Part shown: positions 1 to 37,369 of the stretch, piece after piece
How positions within the stretch are numbered: the first letter of the stretch is position 1
How the letters are laid out: each line of letters opens with the position of its first letter
Source: Zeus faber
Lineage: Eukaryota > Chordata > Actinopteri > Zeiformes > Zeidae
Reading direction: 5' to 3'
Length of the DNA: 64,000 nt
Assembly (NCBI GenBank): GCA_960531495.1
Contig: OY482851.1
Span: 12,273,829 to 12,337,828, forward strand
The notes under the pieces: generated by a model
Database searches by the model: none
What the model saw: only the letters and a program-made list of their open reading frames with translations
Told to the model about the DNA's origin: nothing
Position numbers and translations under genes: made by a program

Positions 1-640
1 CAGGTCATCTTGGCATTTTTGCCGTTGGTGGCGGACCCCGCAAACCAACATTGGAAAGCGAATACATTGAATGGCTGTTTCTTAATAAAATGCCAGCTAA
101 GCTGTAGTTCCAGTTTTCCTGGGCCTAATTTACTGTTTTTCAATTAATGTTGTCGTCCAATGTTCATCTTTTTGTGTAAATGCTGTTTGTTTCTATGTGT
201 ATTTGTCTCACCGTGGTGATCCTCCCCCTCTTGGGGTAGTGATTAGTAGTTTATAGACCCAAACATGATAAATAGTTCTCAAAGAGGAGGGTTGGTGGTG
301 GTTCTCTTTAACCAGAAGCCGTGCTCTTGTCCACAGGACAGAGTTGCCGCAGCAGTTCTTGATGATTTAAGAATGAATAAAGAGTTGCATTGCGGGTTGA
401 GAAGTTGAACTCCACTTGCAGACTAACTCTGTCCTGGACGCAATGGCACACAAATACTCTGTGTTGTATGCCCAGCGTGCTGACAGCACAGGTTAAAAAA
501 AAATGTAAAAAGTGGGATAATATCTGATGTGTATTTTTTTTAATTTTTTTTTTTTTAGCATATAACAAAATAATCTCACGGATTTCAACTTCAAATGTCA
601 ACCTATAGGGAGATCGTGGAATCATGCTCTTCCGCCGCTG
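1..640. other. Upstream flank of plcxd3, no gene seen
   Basis: Non-coding sequence before the GC-rich promoter region of plcxd3. It is mixed AT-rich sequence with T runs near 534-560. The short reading frames here have no recognisable protein features. Nothing else is supported. Confidence 0.5.
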
Positions 641-740
641 ACATCCCCTTCCTCACCGCGCGCGGTGCGCACCTCTCCGCGACGCGACGCGACGCAATCC
701 CGCTTCCCACCCGTGCGCGTGTCGTGCGCGCCTTGGAGAG

Positions 741-818
741 CGGGTGGGGGATGGGGGGGGGTGGGGGTGTGTGTGTGGTGGTGGGGGGGGGGGGGGGTGG
801 GGGGGGGGGTGGGGGTGG
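741..818 (+). repeat. G-rich low-complexity tract
   Basis: About 78 bases of nearly pure G interrupted by single T or A bases, lying 110 bases upstream of the plcxd3 start codon. Several runs of four or more G make it a possible G-quadruplex on the coding strand. Long reading frames across it are artefacts of composition. Confidence 0.85.
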
Positions 819-924
819 ACTCGGAGCGCCGCCACAAAGAGGAGCGCCCGGTCCACGCGCAGTCGTCCGCGCACCGCTCCGAGCCCAGACCGCGAGAGAG
901 CGTCGCGCGGGCACGGTGGGCGGC

Positions 925-25136
<24,212 letters not shown>

Positions 25137-25172
25137 GCGCCATGCCCCCCCTGCCGGGCTCGCCACGCTCGC

Positions 25173-25228
25173 TCCGCTCTCTCCGATCACTCCGCTCACT
25201 CCGCTCACTCCGCTCACTCCGCTCACTC
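25173..25228 (+). repeat. CTCCGCTCA tandem repeat in plcxd3 3'UTR
   Basis: Nine-base unit CTCCGCTCA, about five copies, starting 37 bases after the stop codon. Confidence 0.9.
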
Positions 25229-25904
25229 TTTCTCTTTGCTACCGGGTTGGGAAGTGTGTGTAGGGGTGGGGGCGGTTAGAGGAAGAGAAAGAACATTGGC
25301 TTGGGTTTTAAGGTAGGAAAGGGTGAGCGAGAGGTTTCTGTTCGGATTCTGATTAACTTCTTTTGTTTGGTGTTTTGGGATCAAAAGGGCAACTGTTTTG
25401 TCTGGGCTTCTCATGTGCTGTAAATACCAAAAAAAAAAAAAAAAAAAGCTTCTCGTCCGCCTTTCAATCAAACGCGCCGTTTCCAAGGCTCACTGCCCCG
25501 TTGCTGCGGCGAGTCGTGGCTGATAAATGTTCGAAACGCATCGTTGTTGGTACTGAGTGATTCTTCAGATTTTTATAGCGCCGGTCTTGTTTTATCCTTT
25601 TCCTTACATTTTTATTTTTTATTTTTTCATTTATTTTTTATTACAGCTCTGGCGGTTTGACTCACACGCGGCTAGATTGAACCTCGCCGAGCTGCTGTGT
25701 CGTCCTGTCTTGTCGGAGAAGGTGTGGGCCTTTGGGTTTCTGTTGCGTCCCTGCTGAGATCACTGCAGGGCTTTTCTGACAAAGCCCCTAAGCTGCTTGG
25801 CTGCGAAGCCTCCTTCAAAATGGTATTTATTCTTTCAGGAAATTACCAGGAAATAAGGCGGAGGGGCCCTCCATTCCATACCTGAGACGGTCTGTCTGGG
25901 AGGT

Positions 25905-25919
25905 GTGTGTGCGTGTGCA

Positions 25920-25951
<32 letters not shown>

Positions 25952-25960
25952 TGTGTGTGT
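25905..25960 (+). repeat. (TGCG)n microsatellite
   Basis: TGCG tetranucleotides in a TG-rich context. Confidence 0.92.
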
Positions 25961-26490
25961 TTTCTGATATACACACTGGCCAGCCAGTGATCTACACATT
26001 GATCAGACAACTCTTTGTAGTCGTGGACCTTTGATTCAAACGTGGTTTCAAGGAGGGGATGAGGGTGTTAGGGTGTGAGGGGGTGAGGGGATGAGGGGGT
26101 GAGGGGATGAGTGTTTCTCAATATTTAGCAACTCAGAAATGTCGTTGTTTTGCTTGTAAGTTTCCTTACGGTGTCACGTTCTGCACATGTGGCCGTCACC
26201 GCGGACGAAACGTTATTTATCGAGCCGTGAGGAGGTTAACAATTCAACACTACGTATTAATTGTGTTTTGTGTCAAATTGCTCGGCAGTAAACTGTTTTT
26301 AGCTTTTCTACACTCCGACAGGATAATAATAATAATTAAAAAAAAACAAAATTGGTTTTCTGACTGTGTTTATCTATACCTATCGCTCGAGTTACTGCAG
26401 TTATGAATATTGTATGTGTCTTTCGCCGACGTCAAGAGATGAAGTTGCGCCTTTTGCTGTCATTGTGTGAGAACCTCACATTTCAGAATG

Positions 26491-26497
<7 letters not shown>

Positions 26498-26534
<37 letters not shown>

Positions 26535-26664
26535 ACCTTTCTCTCTGTCATTCTATCAATCTCTCTCTCTTTATCTCTCTCTCTCACTCTCTTTCTCTCT
26601 GTCATTCTATCAATCTCTCTCTCGTTCTCTCTTTTTCTGTCATTCTATCAATCTCTCCCTCTCT
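26498..26664 (+). repeat. CT-rich tandem repeat
   Basis: CT runs with a longer unit, CTCTGTCATTCTATCAATCT, present about three times. Confidence 0.9.
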
Positions 26665-27384
26665 TTCGCTCAGTAAATAGCAAAAAATGTCATATTCTAA
26701 TTGTTTAATGGTCTAATTGTTTACTGAAGCTGTTTGTTATGCGTTTATTATATACGCTTTTTATTTGATTTGAAGACAATTACAATTAATAGAATTTTAT
26801 ATATTATCGTTTACATACTTTTGTATGAAAATAATTGAAAAAAAGGACGATTTTAGTAGACATTTTAGGATGTTGTTGTTTTAAAGTATGTTTTGAAATA
26901 CAATTTTAAATGAGTTTATACTAGATTTCAGTTGTTCTGCATCCTGTGTTTTGTGGGAAGAAAGAAGAATTTCAAATTGCCACATGTCAGACCTTATGCA
27001 CTAATATAGCAAATTAAACAATTTATGATGAGTGTGGCATATATTGCAGAGAATGTTTATTGTGTAGACATTGTTGTCTAGTTCATCAATGTGAACCCCC
27101 CCCCCCTCAAAAAAAACAAAAAAAACTTTGAATTTGAATTTGTGAATGTACGTATGTCACGTGAGTAACTGTTCCATTTCTGATCATTTCAACTGATCGA
27201 AAGACTATCGACCGAGTGAGTATTGAGAGCATAATATTTGTACTGTACCCTAAGTTGTTGATGTTAATTTATGATTTGTAAAGAGTTGAATCTAATCTTG
27301 CAAAAATATCAGTGTGGGTATCTGTCGAAAGATGTTTTATATATTGTGAAAAGCTTGTAAATACTTCAATTGCAATTTACTGCC

Positions 27385-27409
27385 AATAAAGTAACTTACT
27401 GCCAATAAA
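27385..27409 (+). terminator. plcxd3: Paired AATAAA polyadenylation signals, plcxd3
   Basis: Two AATAAA hexamers at 27385-27390 and 27404-27409, each inside the repeated phrase TGCCAATAAA, about 2.3 kb after the plcxd3 stop. A further AATAAA lies at 27884-27889. Confidence 0.5.
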
Positions 27410-27883
27410 CTGTATCTTATTTTAATAACTGCCAAGAGTCCTTCAGATCCGTTTGAAATATTTCAACTGAGTTCTCCTGTTGCTATATTCTTTTTTTTTT
27501 TTTGTCATGTTTATTTTTTTTAATCCAAAATTTTTGCATGGGGATTTCTACATAAACAATTTGTTGTACATTGCATCCATGAGGTTTAGGCATCTGTGTA
27601 ACTCCCATGTGTAATGCCAGTCCCAGAATGTGGGTGCTTGTGCGCTTGTAGAGAATGCGAAACCCTTTAGACACCTACAGTACTCTCCATTCTTCCACTG
27701 CTGCCCCGTACGGACACAGGATGAATGAAAGTGACTCGTCGTACTTCCCAGTCCAATCTGTCGTCTTTGCCTCTCTGTTCTTGTACTGCCATATCTGGTG
27801 TGAAATGGGGTCATTTGTTGTTGTAAAGGTCAAACTATTGTCTGTTACAATGAAAGTGACTCTGTTCTAAGTGGAAAATGACA

Positions 27884-27889
27884 AATAAA
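27884..27889 (+). terminator. plcxd3: Distal AATAAA polyadenylation signal, plcxd3
   Basis: AATAAA followed within 40 bases by TG/T-rich sequence, 2.75 kb after the plcxd3 stop. It is an alternative transcript end to the pair at 27385-27409. Confidence 0.4.
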
Positions 27890-28554
27890 GCTTCAATGTC
27901 TGTATACTACTCTTCCTCGCCTTGATTTTGTGATCGATTGATTGAATGGTGATAGAATTGTTTGATTAAAAAAAGATTGAATGATTATATGTGATTTTAT
28001 CATTGCTTAATAATTTGCCTAATTCTGTATCATCCATTATTTTCTCTATAAGGGGGATAAAAACAAAAGCTGATGCTGATCCAACCAAAGGTGTATTTAT
28101 AGCCTTTGAACCAACAGACCACTATTTCAAACCGTGCGTCTGTTCAGAGGAGCATCCGGATTCGTCCTGTTACCACGGTGATGGGCACGGAGGCGGGTGG
28201 GCAGCAGCACCCAGGGTGACCTTGCCGAGACTGTGTTTTGCAATTCCGTGTCTGGCTGCTGCACCTACACAGCTCACCCAGGAATATTTATGGTCTGAGG
28301 ATGGTGACGGCAAACAATGGGGTGCGGGGACGCCGACCTTGTTATGACTCGGAATGACTGGTTGTGCTCAAGTGCTTGTAGTGGAGTTCCATTATTGCTG
28401 GGGTTTGCGGAATATCCAAAGGTTTAATCACCCTGTCTTTATACCGACATCACTGTGACACTCGCTAATGCAGGGTCATTTGTGCAACATCCTGTAATGA
28501 TCCAATAATGGCAAGGCAGGTTCATTTCTTTGGCACATTTCATAATAAAAATAA

Positions 28555-28695
28555 TAGTAATGTATACTTTATTAATCCCGTGGGGAAATTAGTTCTCTGC
28601 ATCAACAACCCTAGTATCAGATGTGGGAGCAGTGGGCTGCCACCCACGCGGCGGCGCCCGGGGAGCAGTTGGTACACAAGTACCAATTCAAAGTG
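28555..28695 (+). mobile_element. Fish dispersed repeat with TTTATTAATCCC core
   Basis: Core CTTTATTAATCCCGTGGGGAAATT followed by GGAGCAGTGGGCTGCC and CGCCCGGGGAGCAGTTGG. Related cores lie at 36695 (inverted), 50331 and 52722. Familiar as a common fish repeat, family name not given. Confidence 0.5.
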
Positions 28696-29385
28696 CTTTA
28701 CATAAGGCACAACATTCTAGCTATAAAAGAAAATAAAAATAAAAGCATAAAAATGTAAATGCACCCATTAATCTTGTGTGTAGTTAAGTACAGTATATTC
28801 TGGTCTACCTGCTATCATGTACAGTAATGGTATGATACTGTTAGCCTGCAATAGTTATAGTTTGTTTATATATATATTTATATATTTTCTGATGGTAATA
28901 TAACATTAAATATCATTTATGAAAATTGCATTCACCAACAATGTCTTTTCTCTATTCCACACAGGCTTACAGACTGAGGTCTGTTGGCAGAGTTCCAGGG
29001 CAGATGGTCTCAAAGATGGTTTTGTGGGCACCCTCTGAATAGTATTAATGAAGGGCACGGTCGACTAACCGACCGAAATGTTTATCCAACCTCAGGTCCA
29101 GCGTCTTGTCTCCCTCATGTACACGAGCTGAGACATTTAGCAAATAGAAACCAATTTAGTTTAGTCTCTCAGGGTAATTCACACACCCTCCATCCAATAA
29201 CTGGCTTCCTCATTTTGGTGATACTTTATATATAATATGATCTTTCATTCCAGTAATTCAGATGTATTTGAATCATAATGCTATTTGGACACATTTAATC
29301 AGAAGTTCACTGTAAATTGTTTTAGAAAGTAGTTTCTCATTGCCCCATGCGATAATGATTACATTAGATAATATTCCAAGGATTG

Positions 29386-29800
29386 TTAAAATGCAGGCTT
29401 CAATCTTGTCACTTTGCCAAATCCCAAAAATGAAAGCTGCATGAAACACAAGGAAATATCCCCATCCAGAGTGGAGAATCTCACCCTGATGGAGGGCCAT
29501 TTGTCAGTGACAGAGCGGATGGGTGTGCAGTGACATAAATTGTTTGCTTGATCCATTCGAATATAGCAAGGAAATATATTCTCATTTCTCAAATGTCATC
29601 GTGGCTCGGGTCAAAGGAGCCATTTGGCAATTCAATGTGAATGGAGCTGCGTCAGAATGACATCCGGAATTTGCCGGGGGGACACTAATTTGCGCCTCAA
29701 ACTTTTGAGCAGCGACGGATCAAATTTGACAAACAATCTGACCTGGAAAAGATATCAGACGCAGATGTTTTCACACGGAAACATATTGAAATATTTTCTC
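29386..29800. other. Candidate conserved non-coding element
   Basis: About 400 bases of balanced composition with no simple repeats and no credible reading frame, unlike the repeat-laden sequence around it. Conservation itself cannot be seen from one sequence. Confidence 0.2.
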
Positions 29801-31164
29801 ATTAGGCGCCAGGGAGTGTTGGGCTTAGCTGCAAGATGTTTCGCGCTATTTTGGGGAGGATTGTGCTGCCTCTCTGTGGAGATTAAAAATAACATATATA
29901 AGCTGGTGATGGATTTAGTGGAAGAAATCCAAACCCATCCCCACCCCACCCCCCTCTCACAAAGCCCCCACCAACAAAGACCACCTTCTGTCCTGGGGTT
30001 GGGTTACGGAGTATGGAGGGGTTTTTTTGTTGGTTTGTTTGAGATAGTCAGTTTTACAGTCATTTCAGGTTGCACTTTCAAGGATGGCCGGCGCTCGTGT
30101 GTTGAACGGTGCCGTGGTTGCGAGGACATAGTTCTCTGTCTCCCTCCACAGTTTGCTGGATGCAGTGCAGCTGCAGAGAGCTGCCGACGGCCTCCTAGTT
30201 TACGAGGCGGTCGCGGGGGCAAACTTGACTCTTTGACTCGCAGAAGGCCACAGCAGGGGCCTCGCACCTTTGGAGGTCTCTTGAATCCGGCATTTTAATA
30301 ACCGGTCCGGGTTCTGTTTATTTATTCCCTTCCTCGGCGCCTTGATGGTGACCACAGGGCGACTGGGCCGTCCTGCAGTTGACGTCAGACAATCTCAGTC
30401 TTAGGGGCCGTGACACCTCACTCGATATGCGCACAGGGTCCAGGGACATTTCCAGGGCTGACAATTTGATATTTGATTGATCTATTTTTTGTAATAAATT
30501 CTTAGATACGTTTCAAATATATCACCATTTCCATATATTCCATTTTAAGCTCCCTCCATGCTCTGCGATATGATAAAAGTAGCCGAGGCGATGCTCAAAT
30601 TGACATGCAGCAGTTAATGTGCAATGTGGTCAGTTTTGATTGTTTTTTAGCCTCAACGTGTTGCTTACTGGACCAAACATTAATTGTAATGAATATAATT
30701 AGTGCCGCCCTCTCCAGAATAATAATAATAGGACCCAAAAAAGGGTTGATGTGCTGGTGTATGTGCAGAAAGGAGGCTGTCCTTTACTAAAACACATTTC
30801 ATGATGAATTTGCTTCTTTCAAGTTTTGCTGTTTGGGGTTGGACATGAAGGGAATTAAAAATGAATGAAACCATACCCGTGTAGTAATTTACTTTTTCTT
30901 TTCTTTTTTTATATCAGTAATAACTCGATGAGTTGATGAGGGTAATAAGTTGCTGTAAGTAAATAAAGTATGTTTATCTGAGACTCTGGTGCTCTAAACT
31001 CATTTCAAAGAGTCTTCTTGCACACATGCTGGTGCTGACGTTCAGTTTGAATGTGACTGTGTCGGTGGTTTTTGGTTCAAACTGAGCTTTTGGCAGTTCA
31101 TGATCTGGTTTTAAACATTAACCAGAGATTTAACCAGAGACCACACATATTTGTCTTTGCATAT

Positions 31165-31208
31165 AAACGCACACACACACTCACGCACGCATGCACGCAC
31201 GCACGCAG

Positions 31209-31272
<64 letters not shown>

Positions 31273-31307
31273 GTAAACACACACACACACACACACGCAC
31301 ACACATA
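31165..31307 (+). repeat. (CA)n compound microsatellite
   Basis: CA repeats with GCACGCACGCATGCACGCA at the start and GACGTAAACACA near the end, about 130 bases before the c7 start codon. Confidence 0.95.
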
Positions 31308-31433
31308 CATTTTTTAGGAGCTCCAAGAGTGAAAAACTGAATTCGTCAGAACAGAACACATCCTGAGGAATCAAGCTCGGGAAAAATCAGGAGTTCAGGC
31401 TTGTTTAGAGCCATTCAGTGACTCCCTCTCACC

Positions 31434-31439
31434 ATGCAG
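31434..31439 (+). CDS. c7: c7 coding exon 1 (start codon)
   Basis: Only ATG CAG is coding before donor GTAAGA; the context CTCACCATGC is a good start context. Exon 2 has an in-frame second ATG (residue 7) that could serve instead. Confidence 0.7.
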
Positions 31440-34400
31440 GTAAGAACGCCAGGTTTAATTCCACGTAGTTAAAGGACTTTTTTGAGGGTAGTTGTAAAGG
31501 ATGAGGGATTTCAGTGATGGATTTTAGTTCAAATATTTTGCACGTTTCAAATTCTTTTCATCACTACTTATACTTCTACTCTGTCGCTCTCTGATCAATC
31601 CCCTCTCTCTTACTTACAGAGGATTTTACGCATGTGTCTTTGGGATCTGCCATGGCTGCTCTTTTTTCTGTTTACTCCCGGAGTGTAAGGCTGTTTCTGA
31701 TAAATACGTATCTGTCTATTTCATGATACAAAGACCATACTATTTCACTTTAAATCATTTGTTCTTTTTTTTGTCTTTGTCAAGACTTTGTGTCCAGATA
31801 ATTAATTGCCAATGGGGTCCTTATGGAGAGTGGTCTGAGTGTGATGCCTGCACCAAGTTACAGGTCAGGGTAACAGTTACTCAGCTACTTTTATTGACAG
31901 GTAATCTCAGATGATCTCAGGTGTAGTTATACACCAATATAAATACAATACATTACAATACATACAATACATACAATACTTATATATTATATATAACAGT
32001 AGGACGGGAGCCCTATTGCTATTGTTAATGAAAAATTGACGTCAGTGGTCTATGGATGTCATGGATCCGCCACATTTACAGACAAGATGAATAAAATGTG
32101 TATTCGGGGCAGTTCCGACATGCCCTCGTCCTAGTTTGAAACAGATCAGTCCATTACTGTGGAATAATTAAGTAAAATACTGTATTTTTTATTATTGCCA
32201 CAACGTGCGTCCAAATGACGGCTCGCACAGGTCACATGATAGCATTGTAGTCTAGTGATTGTCAACAACCGGGTCCTCACCAAGATGGCGGCACGTGCAG
32301 TTGTAACAGACGTCAGAACTTCATGGATGTCATGGATCCGACGAACCCACAGACAGTCTGAATAAGATGTGTATTCGGGGCAGTTCCATCCAGATCGGTC
32401 CATTATTGTGGAAAATAAAGATAAAATAAGATAAAAACTCTTAACCATGGAAAGTTACAAAGTGAAAGGTATTATTTTATTACTATTAAACTTTATTATG
32501 TTTGAAAAAAAATTAAGATACAGTATTACCAGAAGACATTTGGATTGAACAAAGTGCAAGGTATCAAATGTCAGAAATATATTTGCTTCTAAGGACAACT
32601 GACACGCACCAGAGGAAGTTCTACAAAATGAAAACCCAATAACATCAATTTCAGAATTTCTAGACATTCCAGAGATATCAATGTATACAAACTTCCTGAA
32701 TCACAATTAATGGTAACAATAACCATAAGCAATTACATATTACAAGATAAAATACAATTTATGAATAATATTTGTTATGAATGGGTTTTGGAAATATTTC
32801 CATTCTTTTTGTGTTTTGGGTTTCCGTTCCAGATGCCTCAAAGATTTGTTAGAATTACAACTAAAATATGTAGCCCACACATCATTTATTTCATTATACT
32901 GTATATCCTCTACAATTGAAGTCAGTTAAACCACTTACCTTAGTTTATTTATTTTTAGGTTCATAAAATACGGTATTATTGTGAAGGTAGTGTTCTGTTG
33001 ATTTACAAAGTGCCATAAAATAATTCCGTTACACAAAATGGATTAATAATCGTGATAAATAATCATGCTCACGATATTTACTAAAATAATCACGATGATC
33101 ACTTGAGCCATAATCATGCGGCCCCACTTCAGAATGATAACCAGAGTTAGCTGCGGCGTAGGAAACCCAGCCACAGCCGCAAACACCGCCCGATCATAGA
33201 ATGACACTGTAACCAGGCGAACAGGAGCGAATGAACTTCTGCAATCACAAAACACACCATAACAGAGAGCCAAAGCACACTCGTCCGTTAAACTCTAACA
33301 AACGGGCCGTTCATTGCTGCCTGCAGCTACATTTAGCTGCCCTGCAGGCTGGATCCCCTATTGTAATTGTTTGGAAAAATCTCTGAATTCTAAAACTATT
33401 TGATACAGAACAACGGCAGAAGTTACGAACGCGGTCACGTCTAGTTAGAACCGGTATGTTATAAACATCTTGTGGTTCAACTTTCATCCAAATCGATCCA
33501 CATAAAGAACAGAATTTGGTGAAAAACTGACCAAATCTGACTCCCAAGTTTCCATGTGGTCGTGCGTCACCGACGCGACAATGTTCGAAAACAAAAGGAA
33601 CGAGATAAGATTTTACAGTAAGAAGCTTTATGACATCATCATACTATTCACTATAAATTTGCAGGTTCTGAGACAGAATGTACATTCGGACCGTGTCCAG
33701 TGTGCGGTGTAGATTAGTGGGTTAGAGATGACAAACTAGGCGTATCTGTCTATTTATGTACCTTCTTACCTGGTAGATGTCTGTGGATCTGTTCGATTGA
33801 TATTTTATCGCTTTGGTCACTTTAATTACTTTTCCCGATTCATGAAATTTTTTTTCGAAAAAAAAAACCATTTGTTCACAAAAACTGGTGACCACGTTGG
33901 GTCCACTCGACTGTACGAGTGAGTGATCAGTTCAAGATCCAGCAAGGCGTCGGAAGAATAGACGCCGCGGTATGGTAATAACTCACAGAAATACCACAAC
34001 GTATTTTGTATTTCATGGAAACTTAACATTTTAAAATGTAATCCACGGACTCCAAACGTCCCCGCGCCAAATGTTCCAGAAAATAATCACAGAGCACAGA
34101 TTCAGGAACCTCAGATCCTTCGAAACCTGTCAAACATACATAACATGACTTGTTGTTGTCGTTGTTGTTCCAATTATTATTATAATTATTTTGCATGTTT
34201 TAGACAAGGAGCCGCATCATGGTGGTGTATGCTCAGTTTTGGGGAAGCCGTTGTGATGGAGGACCGACCCAGACCCGGGCCTGTGAGACCACAAAGGGCT
34301 GCCCCCTGGAGGAGGGCTGTGGAAACAGGTTCCGCTGTCGATCAGGTCGGAAATTAAAGTTGTGTATTTTTTATTTCCTTTTTTGTTATCAAATGTGGTG

Positions 34401-35104
34401 CTTTTTAACGGGTGAGTAGGATGAACGAATACATTTAAATTTAATTATACTATCCTCTCGCTCTATGCCCCCTTCTCTATCTCTTAATAGGAATGTGTGT
34501 GAGCAGGTCTCTGGTGTGTAATGGAGATCAGGACTGTGAGGAGGACAATGCGGATGAACTAGGGTGTGACCCCTTCCAAAGATACATTGTGTGTCCAACT
34601 GTGTCTGGCTTCCCTCCTGGCATAGAGAACCTGGGGTTGGGGTAAGTGGCTTCCCCTCTTACCTTTCCTTTTCCTATAATGTGAAAAATATTTGATTGGA
34701 GTTTATTTTGTTGACTTAGATTACACGTTGCATCGGCGCACATTCATGGCAAATGAGCTCAATAACAATTATTGCCTTTTAATCTATTTTATATAAATGA
34801 TTCTGGATTCCAGATGCTTAAAGTGGCTTTGGTTGGTTTGATTTTGCATACACCCTAAATTGTCTTCACTTTTTAAATAGGCCAACCGTTAGTTATAACC
34901 AGCCATTTGCACATTGAAATTGAGAAATTCGATTTATCTTGCACCCAAGATAAATCAAACTCAAAGACACAAAAATGAAAAAAAGGAATTTGTAGTCATA
35001 TGAAATAAGGTAATTTTAGTTATTCTGCTCTCAGATCATTTTAAGTTTGATGAACATAAACAGGACTACAAACTGCAACTACACTCACAGTGACACACAC
35101 GCAC

Positions 35105-35194
<90 letters not shown>

Positions 35195-37198
35195 CCTAAA
35201 CCTAACCCTAATCCTCACTCTACCTTATACAAGCAGGTGTTTAACCTGATCTTCACCCGGTCTCTCCAGCTTTGATGCGGCGTTGGGGACACCAAGGGGG
35301 AGTGTGATCAACACTAAGAGTTTTGGAGGGCAGTGTCGGACCATCTACAGCGGCCTTCACCTCAAAATCTTCAGGCTGCCCCTGAGTGTCACACAGTTCA
35401 ACTTCGTGGTTGGTCATTCAAGCATGCTTGCAGGATTGTGGCCTTTTATATTATTATTTTAAATTATAATTATACTAATTATTATACTTATTATTATACT
35501 TATTATTATTATTATTATTATTATTAGAAATAGCACAAAGTTTTTTTTTCATGGAAAAAGTAACTTACTGAAAATGTTATCCAAGGAAAAAAGTCAACAA
35601 ATACATAAAGTAAATTCGACTGTTATCTTAAATCGACGTGAATAAGTCCTAATTGACGTATACGAGACGAAACGCCACCGACCGTCACTGAGACTCCAGA
35701 CTGAGACTCCAAATACTCCAGTACTACAATGCAACAAGGTAAGTTAAAACAATGACAAGATATAGTTTAAAGTAAATTATTAGATCCTTTTTTTTTATAA
35801 GTGTCATGTATAAACATTTTCCTACACCTAAACGTAACAAACTTTTATGAAAAGGCAGAAAGTGTTTGGAATAATGACAAATTCTTCCATAATAATTCTA
35901 ATGCCAAATGAATGTTAAAGTTCCATAAAGTTGTCTGCATTACAATATATACAAAGAATCTATTAAACTGAATTTTCCAGTTGTAGATTATTAACAGAAA
36001 AAATACAATAAAGTCGTTTTTACAACTAACACGTATTTATATATTTCTAAAATGAAATGTATTTACTGTTATTATTATGAAAAGTACTCACAAAAGTTAT
36101 TTTTGTTATTGTTTCTTATTCTTTTTTGATTCTTGAGATTACATGGATGTTACCTCAAATGTACGTTATATTTATAAGTTCAGTATATTTTGCTGCATTA
36201 CACAAAAAAACAAAACATGTATTGTATTGCTGCCTGCAGCTCTATTTATTATTATTATTATTAGTCTCCACATACCTTGTTTTTGTCCGACAGGATCAAT
36301 TTACTTGCGTAGGAGATTTTGGCTTGATTAGTAGATATTAAGAGGTTAATTGTCCCAAAGGCTGCTTAACTGTTTCAGAAGAGACAGAGACTCTACAGCA
36401 TTAATAAAACAGTTGAACTTCAACCCAAATTGAACTTTTAAGTGTTAAGCCCCTTTTACATTGTAGAATATATTGATTTAAAGGCCCTGTTTCAATTTAA
36501 ATTGTGTTTCTGGAGTCTAAATGTAGGAAATGTACTCAGGATTTAGAATGATGGTTGTTTTTTTCGTTCCAAAGTAACCTGATATTGCATTTGAATTTAT
36601 TATATTATATAATAAGTTGTTATATTATAGAGTACTGAATGAATGAATTATATTTATTATATTATATTATATTATATTATATTTCCACCTGAATTTCCAC
36701 CTGGGGATTAATAAAGTGTTATCTTATCTTATCAATTTTATTATTGTGATATCTTGTTGTGATTTTGCAACTGGCTTGACAAGTGACTCCTTCCATCTGT
36801 TTTTTTTTTTGTCTTCTGTAAAATGTAGGCCATTCTGATTTCCATTTTAATATGACATCACATTTTTCCAAGTGCAGGATCTGCTCTTTTATCCCCGATT
36901 CATGAGCGGCTACACCATGGGACGACACCAAAACTCTGCTTCTTTACAAACAGAAGGCTGCGTTATTTCCTCTCAAGGGTTGTTTTTTTTCATCCAGGTC
37001 AAAGTTCAGAACGACTTCAGCGACGAGATGTACTCCAGCCTTTGGCACTACGCCAAGGACATCGCCAACACTGAGACCCTCTCGGGCACCACGACGGGCA
37101 AACGCGAAGACGAATACCACGAAGAAACGACCTACACCAGAGTGCGTCGGGAGAAACAGGCTTAGAATTGGGATCTGTCCATCTATCTATCTATCTGC

Positions 37199-37284
<86 letters not shown>

Positions 37285-37329
37285 GTCTGTCTGTCTGTCT
37301 GTCTATCTGTCTATCTGTCTATCTGTCTA

Positions 37330-37369
<40 letters not shown>

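Larger units (their letters stand above)
25137..27889 (+). other. plcxd3: plcxd3 3'UTR (extent inferred)
   Basis: Non-coding sequence after the plcxd3 stop codon, AT-rich towards its end, containing candidate polyadenylation signals at 27385, 27404 and 27884. A CTCCGCTCA tandem repeat (25173-25228), a TGCG repeat (25905-25958) and CT-rich tracts (26500-26662) lie inside it. Transcript end not determinable here. Confidence 0.55.
27890..31433. other. Intergenic region between plcxd3 and c7
   Basis: No exon with recognisable protein features was found on either strand, and in particular no complement C6 module. It contains a dispersed repeat (28555-28695), a relatively complex, repeat-free segment (29386-29800) and a CA-rich tract (31165-31307). 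Frames up to 224 codons (29624-30298) lack any domain. Confidence 0.6.

Noticed and set aside
29624..30298. 224-codon frame in the intergenic region
   Set aside because: No domain, no homologous segment recognised, no splice or promoter context.
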